Positions 28,158 to 29,204 of a stretch of DNA of 29,204 nucleotides are shown in pieces. Below the pieces are notes generated by a model, which saw only the letters and a list, made by a program, of their open reading frames with translations, made no database searches and was not told the origin of the DNA. The DNA comes from a virus, in IMG/VR virus record IMGVR_UViG_3300024308_000015, positions 1 through 29,204 of that record, one strand, 5' to 3'. The translations under genes were made by a program, and so were the position numbers. Within the stretch, counting starts at the first letter, position 1. Each line of letters begins with the position of its first letter.

Positions 28158-29180
28158 TTATTCGCCCCCGCCCGGTGCTGGCTCGTCAGTTGCCAGGGTA
28201 ATTTTGTCGTAGGCGGCGTAAAGCTCGTCATGTTCGACGGCGTAGCCTTCCATGCGCAGATAATTATTTTCAAAGCGCTTGCGGTCGTCGTTCCATTCGG
28301 CTTTACGCTTACGGGTTCCCTGCTGGGTGTAAATGTGCAGGTTGTCCAGCGTGGTGACGATGAGGCGACCAGACGGCATAAACGGCGGGGTGTACACGGT
28401 ACGGCCAGCGATCTGACGGCCAATCAACTGCGCGGCGACTTTCTCAGTCGGGCGATCAATCTTATTCATCAGCGTGGTGACGTCTGCGCCGATAAGGTCA
28501 GCGGATGCCAGCACAACCAGACGCGGGTCATTGCGATAAGGCTCATAAATGCAGGTATGCACCAGATCGGTGACCGCTGCGTCCAGCCCCATGAAATCAG
28601 CATTCGCGCCGCCGATAGTGACGTCGCCGGTGATGATTTGTTCGGCTGAACGGTCCTTAACAATTTTATGCCAGCCGATGTTAACGTCTTCACCGTTCGG
28701 GTTAGCTTCCGGGTCGGTGTTTTCTGCAACTTCTACACCGTTGAACGCCACGCGCAGCATATCCAGTGCAAATTGTTCATTGCTGTTCGCCTGGATACGC
28801 TGGAAGAACTCGTCTTCACTGCCCGCGTTAGCCCAGGTCACAAGCATGGAATATGACAAATAAGAACCGGAATCCGTTTCGGCCAGCTTATATTCGTTTC
28901 CGCCCACGCCCATCGCACGCGAGAAGCGACCATCTTTTTTGCGGCCCGTGTAGATACCCACCTGGCCGGTGGTTACCACCTGCCCGGTGATCTGGTCCAC
29001 GTCCAGCACGTTAGGCAGCAGGCGCAGGAATTCAGAACTTGCCAGCAGCGCGTCACGCAACTGGGTTTCTTTCGGTGGTGTCAGCGAGAAGAATCGCGAC
29101 GTATCCGGCTGGCCGTTGGCTTTCGCCAGGCCTGCGGCGTACTTACGCAACATCTGCTCTGCTTTTGGGGTTAATTGCAT
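28158..29180 (-). CDS. N: Major capsid protein (gpN-like)
   Basis: This 340-residue protein is the P2-type major capsid precursor (P2 gpN: 357). Family stretches include LTPPKETQLRDALLASSEFLRLLPNVLDVDQITGQVV near the N-terminus, IQANSNEQFALDMLRVAFNGVEVAENTDPEANPNGEDVNIGWHKIVKD in the middle and LIGRQIAGRTVYTPPFMPSGRLIVTTLDNLHIYTQQGTRKRKAEW near 270. In P2 the N-terminal ~31 residues are removed by gpO. The start lies inside the 127-base assembly overlap, and in the circle it follows gene O by 28 bases. Confidence 0.94.
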   Translation of the reverse strand: MQLTPKAEQMLRKYAAGLAKANGQPDTSRFFSLTPPKETQLRDALLASSEFLRLLPNVLDVDQITGQVVTTGQVGIYTGRKKDGRFSRAMGVGGNEYKLAETDSGSYLSYSMLVTWANAGSEDEFFQRIQANSNEQFALDMLRVAFNGVEVAENTDPEANPNGEDVNIGWHKIVKDRSAEQIITGDVTIGGANADFMGLDAAVTDLVHTCIYEPYRNDPRLVVLASADLIGADVTTLMNKIDRPTEKVAAQLIGRQIAGRTVYTPPFMPSGRLIVTTLDNLHIYTQQGTRKRKAEWNDDRKRFENNYLRMEGYAVEHDELYAAYDKITLATDEPAPGGGE

Positions 29181-29204
29181 TTCGTTTTATCCCTGGAAAG
29201 AAAA
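29078..29204. repeat. Right copy of 127-bp terminal overlap
   Basis: Identical to bases 1-127. Removing one copy gives a circle of about 29,077 bp and restores an uninterrupted O-N junction. Confidence 0.93.

Noticed and set aside
1-29204. CRISPR array, tRNA genes, insertion sequences, toxin-antitoxin or defence cargo
   Set aside because: No regularly spaced repeats, no tRNA-like cloverleaf and no transposase were noticed. The usual P2 cargo positions hold only small unrecognised genes or non-coding DNA.

Overview
This window is one complete, compact temperate myophage genome of the P2/HP1 type (a peduovirid relative), assembled as a circle. The first 127 bases (1-127) are identical to the last 127 (29078-29204), so the unique molecule is about 29,077 bp. 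The host is most likely a member of the Enterobacteriaceae. Base composition, enterobacterial-style ribosome binding sites and close P2 relatives of the repressor, Cox, integrase, replication protein and terminase all point that way. The late tail module (sheath, tube, lysis cassette, tail chaperone, tape measure, DUF2590-type protein, baseplate) follows the gene order of Haemophilus phage HP1 and Vibrio phage K139 rather than P2. I name no species.

Layout. (i) 1194-1368 is a divergent late control region. Rightward from it run the terminase ATPase (P), portal (Q) and an Ogr/Delta-type zinc-finger late activator, ending at a bidirectional terminator (4574-4596). Leftward run scaffold/protease (O), capsid (N, crossing the arbitrary assembly junction), small terminase (M) and head completion (L), then tail completion R-like and S-like proteins, sheath, tube, holin, M15 endolysin, Rz/Rz1, tail chaperone E with a -1 frameshift extension, tape measure, a gpW-like protein, J-like and I-like baseplate proteins, tail fibre, fibre chaperone, two small tail proteins and a hub-spike fusion (D). 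This ends at a terminator (12327-12351). (ii) 4596-9682, minus strand, is the early operon: Cox, a Fil-like small protein, an unrecognised protein, a Dam methylase, a 75-aa protein, the rolling-circle initiator gpA and a 65-aa protein. (iii) 9683-9842 is the divergent lysis-lysogeny switch, with the P2 C-type repressor and the integrase on the plus strand. (iv) 11260-12420 is the attachment and presumed packaging region. It holds attP with two paired Int arm sites, an IHF site and a candidate core, then a 46-aa zinc-ribbon mini-gene and about 600 bp without a convincing gene, which is my best candidate for cos.

How it works together. C represses the early promoter. Int with Cox and IHF integrates and excises at attP. 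GpA starts rolling-circle replication. Ogr switches on the two divergent late operons. The lysis cassette (holin, endolysin, spanins) sits inside the tail operon. I found no obvious cargo gene (toxin, defence system, resistance). The features most worth a second look are the exact A AAA AAC frameshift signal in the tail chaperone, the attP architecture, the zinc-ribbon mini-gene where P2 keeps ogr, the GATC- and palindrome-rich non-coding stretch, and the zinc-ribbon tail on the Dam methylase.
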